Assembly (NCBI GenBank): GCA_014898425.1
Contig: RCSZ01000007.1
Span: 806,001 to 870,000 of the forward strand
Source: Botryotinia globosa
Lineage: Eukaryota > Ascomycota > Leotiomycetes > Helotiales > Sclerotiniaceae
Length of the DNA stretch: 64,000 bases
Direction: 5' to 3'
Part shown: piece by piece, positions 11,024-21,768 of the stretch
Layout: each line of letters begins with the position of its first letter
Numbering within the stretch: position 1 is the first letter of the stretch
The notes under the pieces: model-generated
Seen by the model: the letters and a program-made list of their open reading frames with translations, nothing else
The model's database searches: none
Told to the model about the DNA's origin: nothing
Program-made: the position numbers and the translations under genes

Positions 11024-13244
11024 ATGATGGTCGACTACGCAAAGTATCGAGTGGTAGAATTGAAGGAGGTTCTCAAAGCTCGTCAACTTCGAACTGATGG
11101 CTTGAAAGCTGCTTTGGTGCAACGTTTGACACAATCAGATGCTCGTCATGTTTCCATCGAGGAGGTGGTCAATCAAAAAGTCAAATCGAATGTAGCCTCT
11201 ACTGCGTAAGTACTATCGATAACTTTAGATCTTTTCCATCTTCATGTTGCTGTCGCCTCTCTGGTTGATGATCATCGCGGGGAGCATTCATGCGACGGAA
11301 GCAGGTGTATGGGAAATCCCAAATTTCGCTGGTTGTCCTCGATCTTGATCGTTTAACTGATTTTTTCTTAGGCCTCCACCTCAATCGCAAAATGGAGCTG
11401 TCAACCTGAATCTTGACAATCTGCTTCAAACTATGGATAATCTTAAAAATATACCAGGCTTCACTCTCACAGCAGCGGGTCATACAATGCTCAACCAAGA
11501 GAACAGGCATGTCTCTGCTCAGAGCCAAAGTTCGCAATCCGCTTTCCGACAGAACAATTACGCACAGTCCCCTCCAGGCAATAGTAATAGTGCTGTTACG
11601 TTCAGCGAGAATGATTTCAGTGATGATGATGATATAGACTTGGACACAAACTACGACTTGCCAATGTCTCAAACTTCCTTCACTAATTCTCAGCCGCAAT
11701 CTCAGCCTGGCGCGTACAGTCAAAAGTTCATGTCTCCTTCCACTCCAGCCTATGGTATGACTCCGCCAGCTTCGAGCTTCCAACAAGGCTATCGCCCAAT
11801 GTCGCAGTCGCAAAAGTCGTATCTACCGGCAACTCCTACACCACGTCAGCCATTGGCAAATATTTCAAGTAACCAAATGTCACCATCATCGTCTGTTGAG
11901 GTTGGCCAAAAGGCCTTGGTCTATGGTCCCTACTTCACGTTCTATCAGCTAGAGCAGATGCATGCAAACGGCCAAAACTTTCAGGATGAGAATGCAAAAC
12001 TTGCGCGCAGAAGATGGTTGGCAAATTTAGGTATTGACGTTTCGCCATACAACTTTGTGTTCACTAATGAGTCACAAAGAGAGAAAGTCGAGATTCATTG
12101 GGCTTTGAAATCTCCAGAAGAGCGCCGAGATATTGAACAAAAAGCTGTTCAATTGAAGCCACCCCATCAATTCACACACGCGGTGCCACTACGACTAGCA
12201 CCTTTCGCTCTGCGAACACCTGTTCCAATCAATTTGATTGGCCCAATTCCGCTATCGTTCTACGAGTTGGAGCAAACATACTTCAATATCCCCCATGGAA
12301 AGAATTTGGCTTACTATGACCTTGTTCCAAAACGCTTGGCTTGGCTCGAAGCACTTGGCTTCGACGATCCCCGATATCTACCTCTAGCGCAGAGTACACG
12401 AGAACTACAAGCATTGAACGATCTCTATCATCAGAAACCAAGCGTTGAGCGAAGAGCCATCGAAGCTAAGGCAAAGTATATCAATGCTAAGCCCAACCTG
12501 CCAGCTCTTTCGTGGGAGACTCTTGAGAAAGACTATGAGATCTACCCAGTGAGTGCTTTCACGACATACACAGCGTATAGCGACAAACGCCGCGAATGGC
12601 TTCAAAAGCTTGGCCTTGATGTTATACCATTCTGCTACAAAACCGCACAGCTCCATGAGGGCAATATGCAGGGAATGGAAATTGTCTGGAGTGAAATAAC
12701 TGAGGTTGGACGCGGTAGAGTTCTTGAGGCGGCGAAAACCATCAAAGAAGACAGCAATCCAGTTGTTGAATCATGGGCAGAGTTTGAGTATACATATGGC
12801 TTTACCAAAGAAAAGGACAAGGAATTCAAGAATGACCCTGTTGGCTATTCCAAGAAACGTGGATTATGGATCATCGATATTGGATTGGATGTTGAACCTT
12901 TCAAGAGCATTATCTCAAGCCCTACCGCTTTACAAGCAGCATGGTCTACGAAGCCCATTGAAGAGAGAAAGACCATTATCAACAAAGCTAAGTGGGAGAA
13001 AGAGCGCTTTGTGAGGGATTTGGCGAGAAAAAAGACCGAAAAGGCAGGTGGCAATTACAAAGCTCCTCCCACTGAAGTCAAGAAAACAAGCAAGCGCTCA
13101 TCTACGACCAAATGGTCCAACTCCAAAGTTTCTAAGTCCTCTAGTTATAGAAACAATCGATATGGTTATGGTGGCTATGGCGGCTATGGCGGATCATATT
13201 CTTCGGGTTATGGATTTGGAAGAAACAGATACTCAAGATATTGA
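11024..13244 (+). CDS. SAP-domain protein with four internal repeats and Gly/Tyr-rich tail
   Basis: Predicted 684-residue protein from exons 11024-11205 and 11372-13244; the 166 bp intron restores frame through Ala. Residues about 5-40 form a SAP motif (VVELKEVLKARQL followed by GLKAALVQRL), a helix-extended-loop-helix fold that binds DNA or RNA. Residues about 80-240 are Ser/Gln/Pro-rich with an acidic DDDDID patch. Residues about 246-602 hold four degenerate repeats of about 80 residues; each has an aromatic-LE core, a basic RR-x-WL segment, LGxDVxPF and a final basic helix. The last 80 residues are Lys-rich, then Gly/Tyr-rich (GYGGYGG) like RNA-binding proteins. A nuclear chromatin or RNA role is likely from SAP plus this tail, but the exact role is unknown. 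A second ATG lies one codon on. Confidence 0.8.
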
Positions 13245-14625
13245 TATGGGCTAAATTGCTTGCTTGCCCTTTGCTAACCATCTTCTACGGCATAACGGTG
13301 CTTGAAAAGTTGCTCATTCCTGAATCAGTATTCGTAATGTTTTACTAAATCTTGCTTTTAGGCTGTGTTTTTCATAGGATATTTTTTCTGGGGGGGGTGT
13401 TGTCTGGGGTCTTCCTGGGACTGCTCAATCATTTCTTGATCTCAACCTGTACTGGCGTATGGCGTATGGCGTATGTCGTATGGCATCTAAGATTCTGCTG
13501 AACAGTCATTGTACATATTTAGACACGAGGTACGGGAGTATCAAGAAGTACGTATGGCTCGCGCCAATTAGTCACATATGAAGGGTCGTTTTGTCGAAAG
13601 AAGACGACAGAAAATGTATGACACATGATCAGAATAATAATAATAATAATAATATGTAGACCGTCTTCCTCTCAACAACTTGCGATTATGATCTGCAATA
13701 GGTACCGAATGGTCTCTATCTCCCCATGTGTATGAGAGAGCAGAGGATTGCGGACTGTTCCCTAGCGGTTTTATATGAATGTTGATCTTGATTCTTGAGA
13801 GAGTTCAGGAAGTTCATTGTGGCAAATAGTTTGACGACGGAAGTCTCCATTTTGAAGGGGATGGTATATGTATGGTCTTCGGGGAGTGAGAGGCATTCTG
13901 CTCTTGTTATTTCTTCGCTTGTCGTTCAAGAGATCAGAATTAAGAAACTAGACATCTAGCATGCAATATTGAACCAGATACTCAAGCTGGACTTCTGGTT
14001 CGGTCAGAATGACGCTACCCTCCGGTTCTATTGGTTAGCAAAGTCGCTGAGCACACGTTACTTTTACCAGAATTCTTTTTCTGAAATGAAGCTTTTTGTT
14101 CGAACATCACATTCATTTCACCACTAACATAACGTCTCTATAATACAATTTCGCCCAAGAAAATACTTCGTGAATAAATAGATATTCATATAATTCTTCT
14201 ACAGTTCAATCTGACTTCAAGTTACAAGTATCTGCGAATGGTGATCCAATCGTTAGACCAATGGTCATGTAAAAATGCGTACTCAATTTCATTGGCTGCC
14301 ACAGATGGCTGACCTGCAGCTGCTTCAAAGAACCTCGGTGCGTTCCAGAAAATTTTGAAGCAGCTGGAGAACCACAAAAACTGACTTGATTCGCATGTAA
14401 CACTTTGTGGTGTAGCTTATGTGAGCACTGTCGGGATAGAGACCTTCTTACCCGATCCAAATCCGACACAATCAGAATACAAGGGAGGGATCTTCCGACA
14501 TCCAATCACACAGTTTTGAGGCGCAGATAGCGGCTGGATGCATAATGCGTTGGTTACGCATAATGGTGATTGAACTTCAGTTCATTTTTTTCTCCTAAAG
14601 CTTTTCAATGCACGACATTTTAAGG
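13245..14625. other. intergenic with short tandem repeats
   Basis: About 1.4 kb without a supported gene. It holds a short GTATGGC-type tandem stretch near 13455-13485 and an (AAT)n microsatellite at 13633-13654. The minus open frame at 14206-14505 shows no family features. The 3' end should carry the dynamin promoter. Confidence 0.5.
13633..13654. repeat. (AAT)n microsatellite
   Basis: Perfect run of about seven AAT units in intergenic DNA. Confidence 0.9.
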
Positions 14626-17176
14626 ATGGGTACTTTCGAAAGCAGTAAGCTTAGCGCTCTCAGATCAGAATAACAATTGAGTCTACTCAATGAAATCGAC
14701 ACGCTTCGCCGTTCTGGTGTTAGTGATCATGTCTCCTTGCCACAGATTGCCGTTTGTGGAGATCAATCTAGTGGGAAAAGCTCCTGCCTAGAGGCCATTT
14801 CGGGAATACCGTTTCCCCGCAAAGATACCTTGTGTACTCGCTTTGCTACTGAGCTTGTTCTTCGCAAGAGTTCTGTGGAGTCCGTCGTGGTGAATATCGT
14901 TCCTAGCCAAAAGAGGTCACAGAAAGAGAGTCAAGAACTTGCCGGCTTTCAGCACACGCTTCATTCTTTTGATGAATTGCCGGAATTGATAGAATCTGCC
15001 AAGATTGCTCTAGGTCTTGACAAGCCTGGAAGCGGATTTTCTTCAGACATACTTCGCATCGAAATCTCTGGCCCAACAAGGCCTCATCTAACTGTTGTTG
15101 ATTTACCTGGCTTGATTCACGCCAAGAATGATGACGAGGATGACGAAAATGTGGAGGAAGTGGTATCTGAACTCGTTTACTCATATATGCGCCGTCCAAG
15201 AACAATTATACTGGCAGTTGTCTCTGCGCTGAACGATCGAGCTCTCCAAGCAGTACTAAAGCAAGTCAAAGCAGTGGATCCTCACGGCAGGCGCACTATG
15301 GGCTTAATCACGAAGCCTGACACTCTATTCGAGGACTCCGAGAGCGAGAAAGACTTCGTCAAGCTAGCTTCAAATGAAGTAACGCAACTCAGGCTCGGTT
15401 GGCACGTACTGAGAAACCGCGATTTCAATACGAAACATGTCAGCTCTGTGGAGAGAGACAGGATAGAGGAAGAGTTTTTCTCTCAAGGAATTTGGAAGAC
15501 ATTGCCTCGAGGAATTTTAGGAGTCGCACAACTACGAGAGCGTCTAAGTAGGGTTCTTTTAGACCACATCAAGTCGGAGCTGCCAGCTCTTATTCGCGAA
15601 ATTCAAGACATTCTGCACGAGTCTCAGCAAGCATTTACAAAACTCGGGGAACGCCGCGGAACACCTGAACAACAACGTTTATATCTTTTGAAGCATAGCC
15701 AGCATTTCACGAATATATGCCGAGCATCATGTGATGGTATATACGAGGACAATTTTTTCGGAGATATTGCTAGTGAAGAGTTCAAGGCCCGCAGATTCCG
15801 AGCTGTTGTTCAAAATCTGAACCTCGCATTTGCCGAAATGGTGCTGCTAAATGGCCAAAATATCAATCTTCGGGGCAATAGACTTGAGGGAAAAAGTCAT
15901 CAAGCTATCGTATGGGTTCGGAGTATGCTAATCTCTTCGAGAGGGAGAGAGTTACCAGGAACTTTCAGCCCAATGCTAATTGGAGACCTATTCAGAGTAC
16001 AATCGAAACCGTGGGAAAAAATCTCCAAAGATCACCTTCAGGATATCTGGAGAAAAGCTCGTGGTCATTTAGAGGACATATTATCTTCGCTCATGGATTC
16101 AGAAGCATACATGGCGTTACTCATGCTTTACATCGATCCATTAATGGAAAAGCTACTTAAGAAAGCCACTGATGAATTGGACAGATTGTTCCGTGATCGG
16201 CATAGACATGCCATAACCTACAATCATTACTTCACAGAAACCGTCCAGAAGATTGCTGATGCTCGTAATCAAAAGAGACTCTTAGAAGTTTTGGAGAAGG
16301 TGTTTCCTCTGGATGAATACAGTCAAACTCGCACCGGACCGAAGGATCTCTCGAACATATGCGCTATGATGTCAGAATCTATACCAGATATGGATACGCG
16401 TGCTAGCATCGAGCTTCTTGATCATCTGGAAGCGTTCTACAAGGTTAGATGCTGGAAATCACTTGTAATACTTGGCTAAATGATTATTTAGGTGGCAATG
16501 AAGACTTTTGTGGACAATGTATCTGTCCAGGTTATAGAGGCATCAATCGTAGATAATCTGGCGGATGTCTTCAATCCACTTGCAGTAGCACAGATGACCA
16601 GCGAACTTGTTTCACAAATTGCTGCTGAGTCACAGGAAAACCAAACCCAAAGAGAGCGGCTAGAAAACAAGATACATATTCTAGAGGAAGGCCTAAAGAC
16701 CTGCAAATGGCACGCGGGTCGCTATGCTTCAGGTACGTAATATTGGATATGTGCCAGAATTTTTCTGATCCGAAACTACCTTAGAAGTTACTCTTGAAGA
16801 GCCTCCGACCCCCGTGATACAGACACCAAAGTCCCATGAGCCGTCTGTAGCTGACTTACATGTCTCGAATGTTTCAAGTGTGAAGGCCGAAGTCGAATTC
16901 CACGCAATTGATCAAGGAGAAGCAAACAATTTAGTGAGTCGATTTAGTATAGATCCCTTAACCTTCAGCTGTAATAACTAAATTTTCTGATAGGTGGTCG
17001 AGGCTCCGGCTCATACATACGTGGCAGGAAAAGATGAAGAAATAAATGACGTCTCTATGTGGAGAAGCTTGGGAGGGAAGAAATCCAAGAGAAAGAAATT
17101 TAGGAACGTACTTGTTGCGCCTGAAGATAGAGGAAGCTGGGATTCTGAAGTTCTGGAGCCACAACTTTCAAACTAG
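14626..17176 (+). CDS. Mx-like dynamin-superfamily GTPase with an in-frame TAA at codon 16
   Basis: Large dynamin-type GTPase of the fungal Mx-like group. Exons: 14626-16443, 16492-16732, 16785-16933 and 16994-17176. The G domain shows G1 GDQSSGKSS, switch PRKDTLCTRFATE, G3 VDLPGL and G4 TKPD. The stalk/middle and GED-like helices follow (NQTQRERLENKI), with the usual acidic-to-basic tail containing WRSLGGKKSKRKK. These proteins polymerise and remodel membranes or act in innate-type responses; the cargo here is unknown. The ATG at 14626 reads 15 family-like codons, meets TAA at 14671-14673, then continues in the same frame into SLLNEIDTLRRSGVS, the usual N-terminus. No other in-frame ATG precedes the P-loop; the next, near 15187, would lose G1 and G3. 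A spliced start with weak signals (an exon ending ATGCGTTG near 14555, acceptor at 14681) is possible. Otherwise this is a recent nonsense allele. Confidence 0.75.
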
Positions 17177-18338
17177 ATCAGTTCAATACCAAATACTACG
17201 ACACTGCCATTCATATGCCTTTGATTCTTTCTTCTGTCCTTTTCCACACCTCCAAAGTTCCCTCGATGTTATCCCTAGCTCACAAGTTGGCTCACATGTG
17301 AAACGTACCTAAAGCTAGATCTCATGGTCTAATGTTTTTGAGATTCTCGATTTCATCGGTAGGGCACGACAAATCTGCTAGATTGAATGATTGCAGCATA
17401 TGAAAAAAGATAGAGGGTAAGTAGAGTAGACGATCAAGAATCTTGCCAACAAGAATGAACTATAATGTACTTCACTCAACGAGGCCCAGGCCTTCATCAA
17501 CTGTTCGAGTGTGTGCTCACTTGTGCACAATTATGAAATCTCTTCCAATATGTCCTCAAATCCTAGTCTCCGCCTGGAATAAGGCAGATTCTGTATGGAA
17601 GCCTCGCATGCTCCTTTGCTTGATCTCAATATCAGTTACTATCGCCTAGCTGGGCGATAACGTGTTGAAGTTTCTGAGATTCCAGGGGCTTTCATCGAGT
17701 TCCAACATTTTCGATTTTCATGTCATATTTTGAAAAATATGGTCTTGATTGAGTGACAGAGAATTATGACTTCGGACTCAACTATGAGCAAGGGAGATTG
17801 TCACCAGAAAATCCATTCTGGGGTAACGAGACTAATCATGCCCACGGATACGTAGTAATGCCTCCAGTGGCTCACCTGCTAGTTGTTGCAGGTTGATGTC
17901 ATGACACCCTCGTTACCGAAGTTTCCGAGAGCTTTAATCCTTCCTCTTCATTTTTTTTTCGATGATACCATTGATACGATAAGATCATAGAGAACCAAGA
18001 TACCTCCCTCACAAAAGGTCACCTCTAATACGATCACTAAGCTTGTTGTTCCCCTTCCCCTTCCCCTTTAGAAAAAACATTGAAACGAACCAATCATCAC
18101 GTGTCGGCGTAGGTTATCAATTTAGGAAAGTCCGACCAGGGTGACTTCGGTGTTTTTTCTGAGAGCTCCCTTGGTTCTCCACCTCCGCAGGATGAAAGAG
18201 AAATCATCATGACGGGGTGAGGGGCAACAAGTTATAAAGAGGAGTTGAATTCCTATATTTCAAATTCTTCATATCGTAATATTGAGAGTTCTGTTCTTTG
18301 CTAAAAATTTCAACTTCCAATACCTCCTCTCAATCAAA
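17177..18338. other. intergenic with promoter of the oxidoreductase
   Basis: About 1.2 kb. No supported gene; the small plus frame at 17443-17649 looks like chance. It contains a CCCCTT repeat near 18051-18069, and the downstream part holds a TATA-like box. Confidence 0.5.
18233..18239 (+). promoter_or_regulatory. probable TATA box of the Gfo/Idh/MocA gene
   Basis: TATAAAG about 105 bp upstream of the ATG at 18339, a plausible distance for a fungal core promoter with a short leader. Confidence 0.5.
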
Positions 18339-19547
18339 ATGGCAGACAAGAAATATAATGTTGGAGTAATTGGCTACGGGTTTGTGCGATTCCTCGAGAG
18401 CTGTCGAATGTATACTAATAGAAGCTTGTAGCTTATCAGCCAAAGTCTTCCATATCCCGCTCATTCTCGTCACTCCATCCTTTACTCTTCACTCAATTGT
18501 TCAACGAACACCTAAACCAAACGACAATGCCGCCCAAGACCATCCAGAAGCCAAAATCTACAACTCCGCAGATGCTATGTTTGCAGATTCGGAAATCGAT
18601 ATTATTGTTATATCCACAACCCCTGAGACACATTTCCCTTTCACAAAAGCCGCGTTGCAAGCTGGTAAACATGTTATGGTAGAGAAACCATTCGTTCCTA
18701 CATCCGCGGAAGCTTCAGAGCTTATTTCGATATCCAAAGAAACTGGAAAGTTCATCTGCGTATACCAAAATAGAAGATGGGATTCTGATTTCTTGACTGT
18801 CAAGAAATTGATGCTAGATGGTGTATTGGGAAGAGTGGTCGAATTTGAGACACACTTCGATAGATTCAAGGGCGAGAAACCCGCGACTTGGAAGGGCACA
18901 TTGACCATGGAGGATGCTGGCGGTGTTATATATGATCTAGGAACACATTTGATTGATCAAGCATTTTGCTTGTTTGGCCAACCGAAGACAGTAACAGCAA
19001 TCTTTACGAACCAAAGAGCTGATGGCTCGGCAGAACCAGACAGCATTACCGTAATGCTGACTTATGGCGAGAAGGGACCATTAGTAACCGCAAAGGCTGG
19101 GGTGAGCATCAAAAACTGCTTTAATTCACAACTTACTCCTCATACAATTGAACATTGCTAATAAACAAATCATAGGTTCTGTGCGTGGAAGAAGAGCAAT
19201 TACGATACTGGGTTCGAGGATCACAAGGTAGCTTCAAGAAGTATCACCTTGATATTCAAGAAGACCAATTGAAGGCCGGTCTCAAGCCAGGTGATGCCGA
19301 TTTTGGTATCGAATCAGAAGATAGGTCTGGGAGATTAGTGGTATTCGAGGATGGAAACCCTAAGGGCAGCACTTACAAGAACGTGACTCCGCAAACCTAT
19401 GCTGCTCTCTACCAAGGCTTTGCTGATGCTATAACTAGAGGCAGCGAAGATGCTGTTCCAGTGAAAGCAAGCGAAGCTAGAGATGTTTTGAAGATTATTG
19501 AGGCAGCTAGGGAAAGTGCTAAGAGTGGAAAAACAGTTACGCTATAG
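18339..19547 (+). CDS. Gfo/Idh/MocA-family NAD(P)-dependent oxidoreductase
   Basis: Predicted 360-residue enzyme from exons 18339-18379, 18432-19101 and 19176-19547. The first intron splits the glycine-rich nucleotide loop: VGVIGYG then LSAKVFHIPL across the joint gives the Rossmann motif. EKPF (Lys about 99) is the family catalytic lysine motif. YDLGTHLIDQ (Asp about 182, His about 186) matches the family's catalytic Asp/His region. The closest subgroup by motif is the YdgJ/IolU-like group (VFHIPL, YQNRRWD, FETHFDRF), which contains inositol and sugar dehydrogenases. It likely oxidises or reduces a sugar or polyol in the cytosol, since there is no signal peptide; the substrate is not readable from sequence. 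An amidohydrolase follows on the same strand 260 bp downstream. Confidence 0.88.
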
Positions 19548-19808
19548 GTGCTCCTTTTACAGTTTTACCATGGATGGATCAGCGATCAATGTTCCACAAA
19601 TTCCTGTATTTCTTCTCTATCAGTAGATTATACCCATAGTAATAGACCATGTTGATTTGAAAGTGGGAAGATGTTCGGATGTGCTATTTCTAATTGCCTG
19701 CGGAGTAGGTAATAGGTATATCCGTTCGCGTTCCGGAGATAAATCGAGTCCAAGAATAAATCCGAAGCTAACTGCACGTCATCTCACACCCTTTTCTAGA
19801 TATGCTCA

Positions 19809-20870
19809 ATGAACATTTTGCACGAACGAATTTGGAAGACTATTTTTCAATTCCTTCCAAGAATAATACCAAGCATTCAAAGATCTCTCAAGATGTTACC
19901 TCTAATCACCCTCGAGGAACACTTTCTTTCCTCCGCAGTGCTTGCCGCCCAACAAGCAAGCGGGACCGCTGACCCATTTGCAGGATTCCCAGTTCAAATC
20001 TCCAGGAAACTGAAATCTCTTGATAATGAACGTATAAAGGATATGGATGATGGAAACATCTCTCTACAAATACTTTCGCATGGTCCTATGGATCATGCTC
20101 CTCTCAAATTGTGTCGAGAAATCAACGATGAACTCTCAGCTGCCATCTCCAAGAATCCTTCCCGTCTAAAAGGCTTCGCAACTTTGCCTATGGGATCGCC
20201 TTTAGAAGCAGCTCAAGAGTTGGATCGTTGTATTAACGATCTCGGTTTTGTGAGTGCGTTAATTGATAATCACCTCGATGGCGAATTCTACGATGATGAG
20301 AAATTCTGGAGTGTTTTTGAAAAAGCTAGTGCTTTGGATGTACCTATCTATATTCATCCCAATTTCACGGCTGAAAAGGATATGAGTAAATATCGTGGCA
20401 ATTATCCAGAGGGTATAGCAATGGCGCTTAGCAATTGGGGATTAGGATGGCACTTTGATACTGGACTTCATTTTTTGCGTCTCTACGCTGCAGGATTGTT
20501 CGATCGGTTCCCGAAGTTGAAGATTGTGTTGGGACATATGGGGGAGCTTTTGCCGTTTAATTTGGAGAGGATATTCAAGGTATCGGGGAGATGGGGAAGG
20601 GAGAGGGGATTAGAAAAGGTTTGGGAGGAAAACTTGTGGATCACTACTAGTGGGATGTTTTCGTTGGCGCCGTTGGCGTGCTTGGTGCAGACGAAGGGGA
20701 AGGATAAGATTTTGTTTAGTGTTGATTATCCGTTTTCGGAAAATGGAACGGGGAGGGAGTTTGTAGAGAGGGTGGTTAAGAGTGGACTTTTTGGGGAGGA
20801 GGACTCGGTGGAGATGAGGGGGTTTGCGTTTGAGAATGCGGAGAGGTTATTGAAGGTTAAGGCTAGGTAG
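19809..20870 (+). CDS. amidohydrolase-2 family (gamma-resorcylate/2,3-DHBA decarboxylase-like)
   Basis: Intronless; 353 residues from the first ATG or 325 from the ATG at 19893 (MLPLITLEEHFLS). The latter fits the family start better; the extra 28 residues are basic and could be leader. Metal-site motifs are visible: the N-terminal TLEEHF, the YIHPN histidine, LGHMGE, and the late SVDYPF aspartate. This pattern marks the ACMSD-related TIM-barrel enzymes that decarboxylate 2,6-dihydroxybenzoate, 2,3-dihydroxybenzoate or salicylate without oxygen, or run in the carboxylating direction. The aromatic substrate is unknown. The last third shows G-rich codon use (many GGG, GTG, TTG) unlike its first half, without a break in family motifs. 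It follows a sugar/polyol-type oxidoreductase on the same strand. Confidence 0.85.
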   Translation: MNILHERIWKTIFQFLPRIIPSIQRSLKMLPLITLEEHFLSSAVLAAQQASGTADPFAGFPVQISRKLKSLDNERIKDMDDGNISLQILSHGPMDHAPLKLCREINDELSAAISKNPSRLKGFATLPMGSPLEAAQELDRCINDLGFVSALIDNHLDGEFYDDEKFWSVFEKASALDVPIYIHPNFTAEKDMSKYRGNYPEGIAMALSNWGLGWHFDTGLHFLRLYAAGLFDRFPKLKIVLGHMGELLPFNLERIFKVSGRWGRERGLEKVWEENLWITTSGMFSLAPLACLVQTKGKDKILFSVDYPFSENGTGREFVERVVKSGLFGEEDSVEMRGFAFENAERLLKVKAR

Positions 20871-21768
20871 GGAGTGAACGGCTAATTGAGGATGGGAAGT
20901 CTGGCTAGTGGTGGGATATGCTTTGTTGTACTATTTTACTTTACATCTCAACTCCATTGCCGGTTGGAAATTTGGAAATTTGATTGATACCCCTCTTTCT
21001 TGATAGTTGCATTCTTATGTTTGAAAAGATAATCAACCTGTATACCAAGAGCAGCTGAGTTCCTGATGACTACACATGTACTCAGAGATCCTACGTTGTC
21101 TCACAAACAAAAATACGGTGAAGCAATGTTAGTGTGCATATTACAACTGCATCGTGCGTGTATGCTCCTTGGAAGGAAAGTGTAGCCTTGGTGCACCTTC
21201 TCAGTCAAAGTTTCGCTCATGAGTTCTTTCCCTTCCAAGTCATCCCCAGACTTAGCCTCGCAAAATACTCAAGCAGAATGAAAATAAGTTCTCATTGCAC
21301 ATTTCATCCATCCGAGCTTTTAATATCATCTGAAGTCTGACGCAAATCATTCGATAATCTCAGAATCATTCACAGCATGTATTTTCCGCCTTTTTGGTGA
21401 ATTTCTTCGACTCTGAGTTGTTTCTGCTCTTGGAAGAAGGTTAATCTAGTAGTCCCAAGCTCTCGTCAACCGTTACTCCAATATATCTCACTTTCACTCG
21501 CTTTCCAAAAACGGATACTCCTCCTCTTTTCCTACCATCTCAATTCACTATCCTTAGTGTGAAAGCGGAAGACTTTTCGATCTATTACTTTCCCACTTCC
21601 ACCTTCTTTCAACCTTATCAACTACAACCTGAACCTCCCATACCTCCATCAATCTATCTTGACATCTCTAGGTTCTTTCTATCCATTCTATCTTTTGCTT
21701 TTCCATCTAGCTCGTTTTATCATTTATATCCTTCTACTTTTTGATAAATTTACTCAAATTCTATAATC
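20871..21768. other. intergenic with pyrimidine-rich leader
   Basis: About 900 bp. From about 21470 to the next ATG it is strongly pyrimidine-rich (CT and TTTC tracts), typical of fungal promoter and 5' leader DNA. The open frame at 21559-21744 is a product of that bias. Confidence 0.5.
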
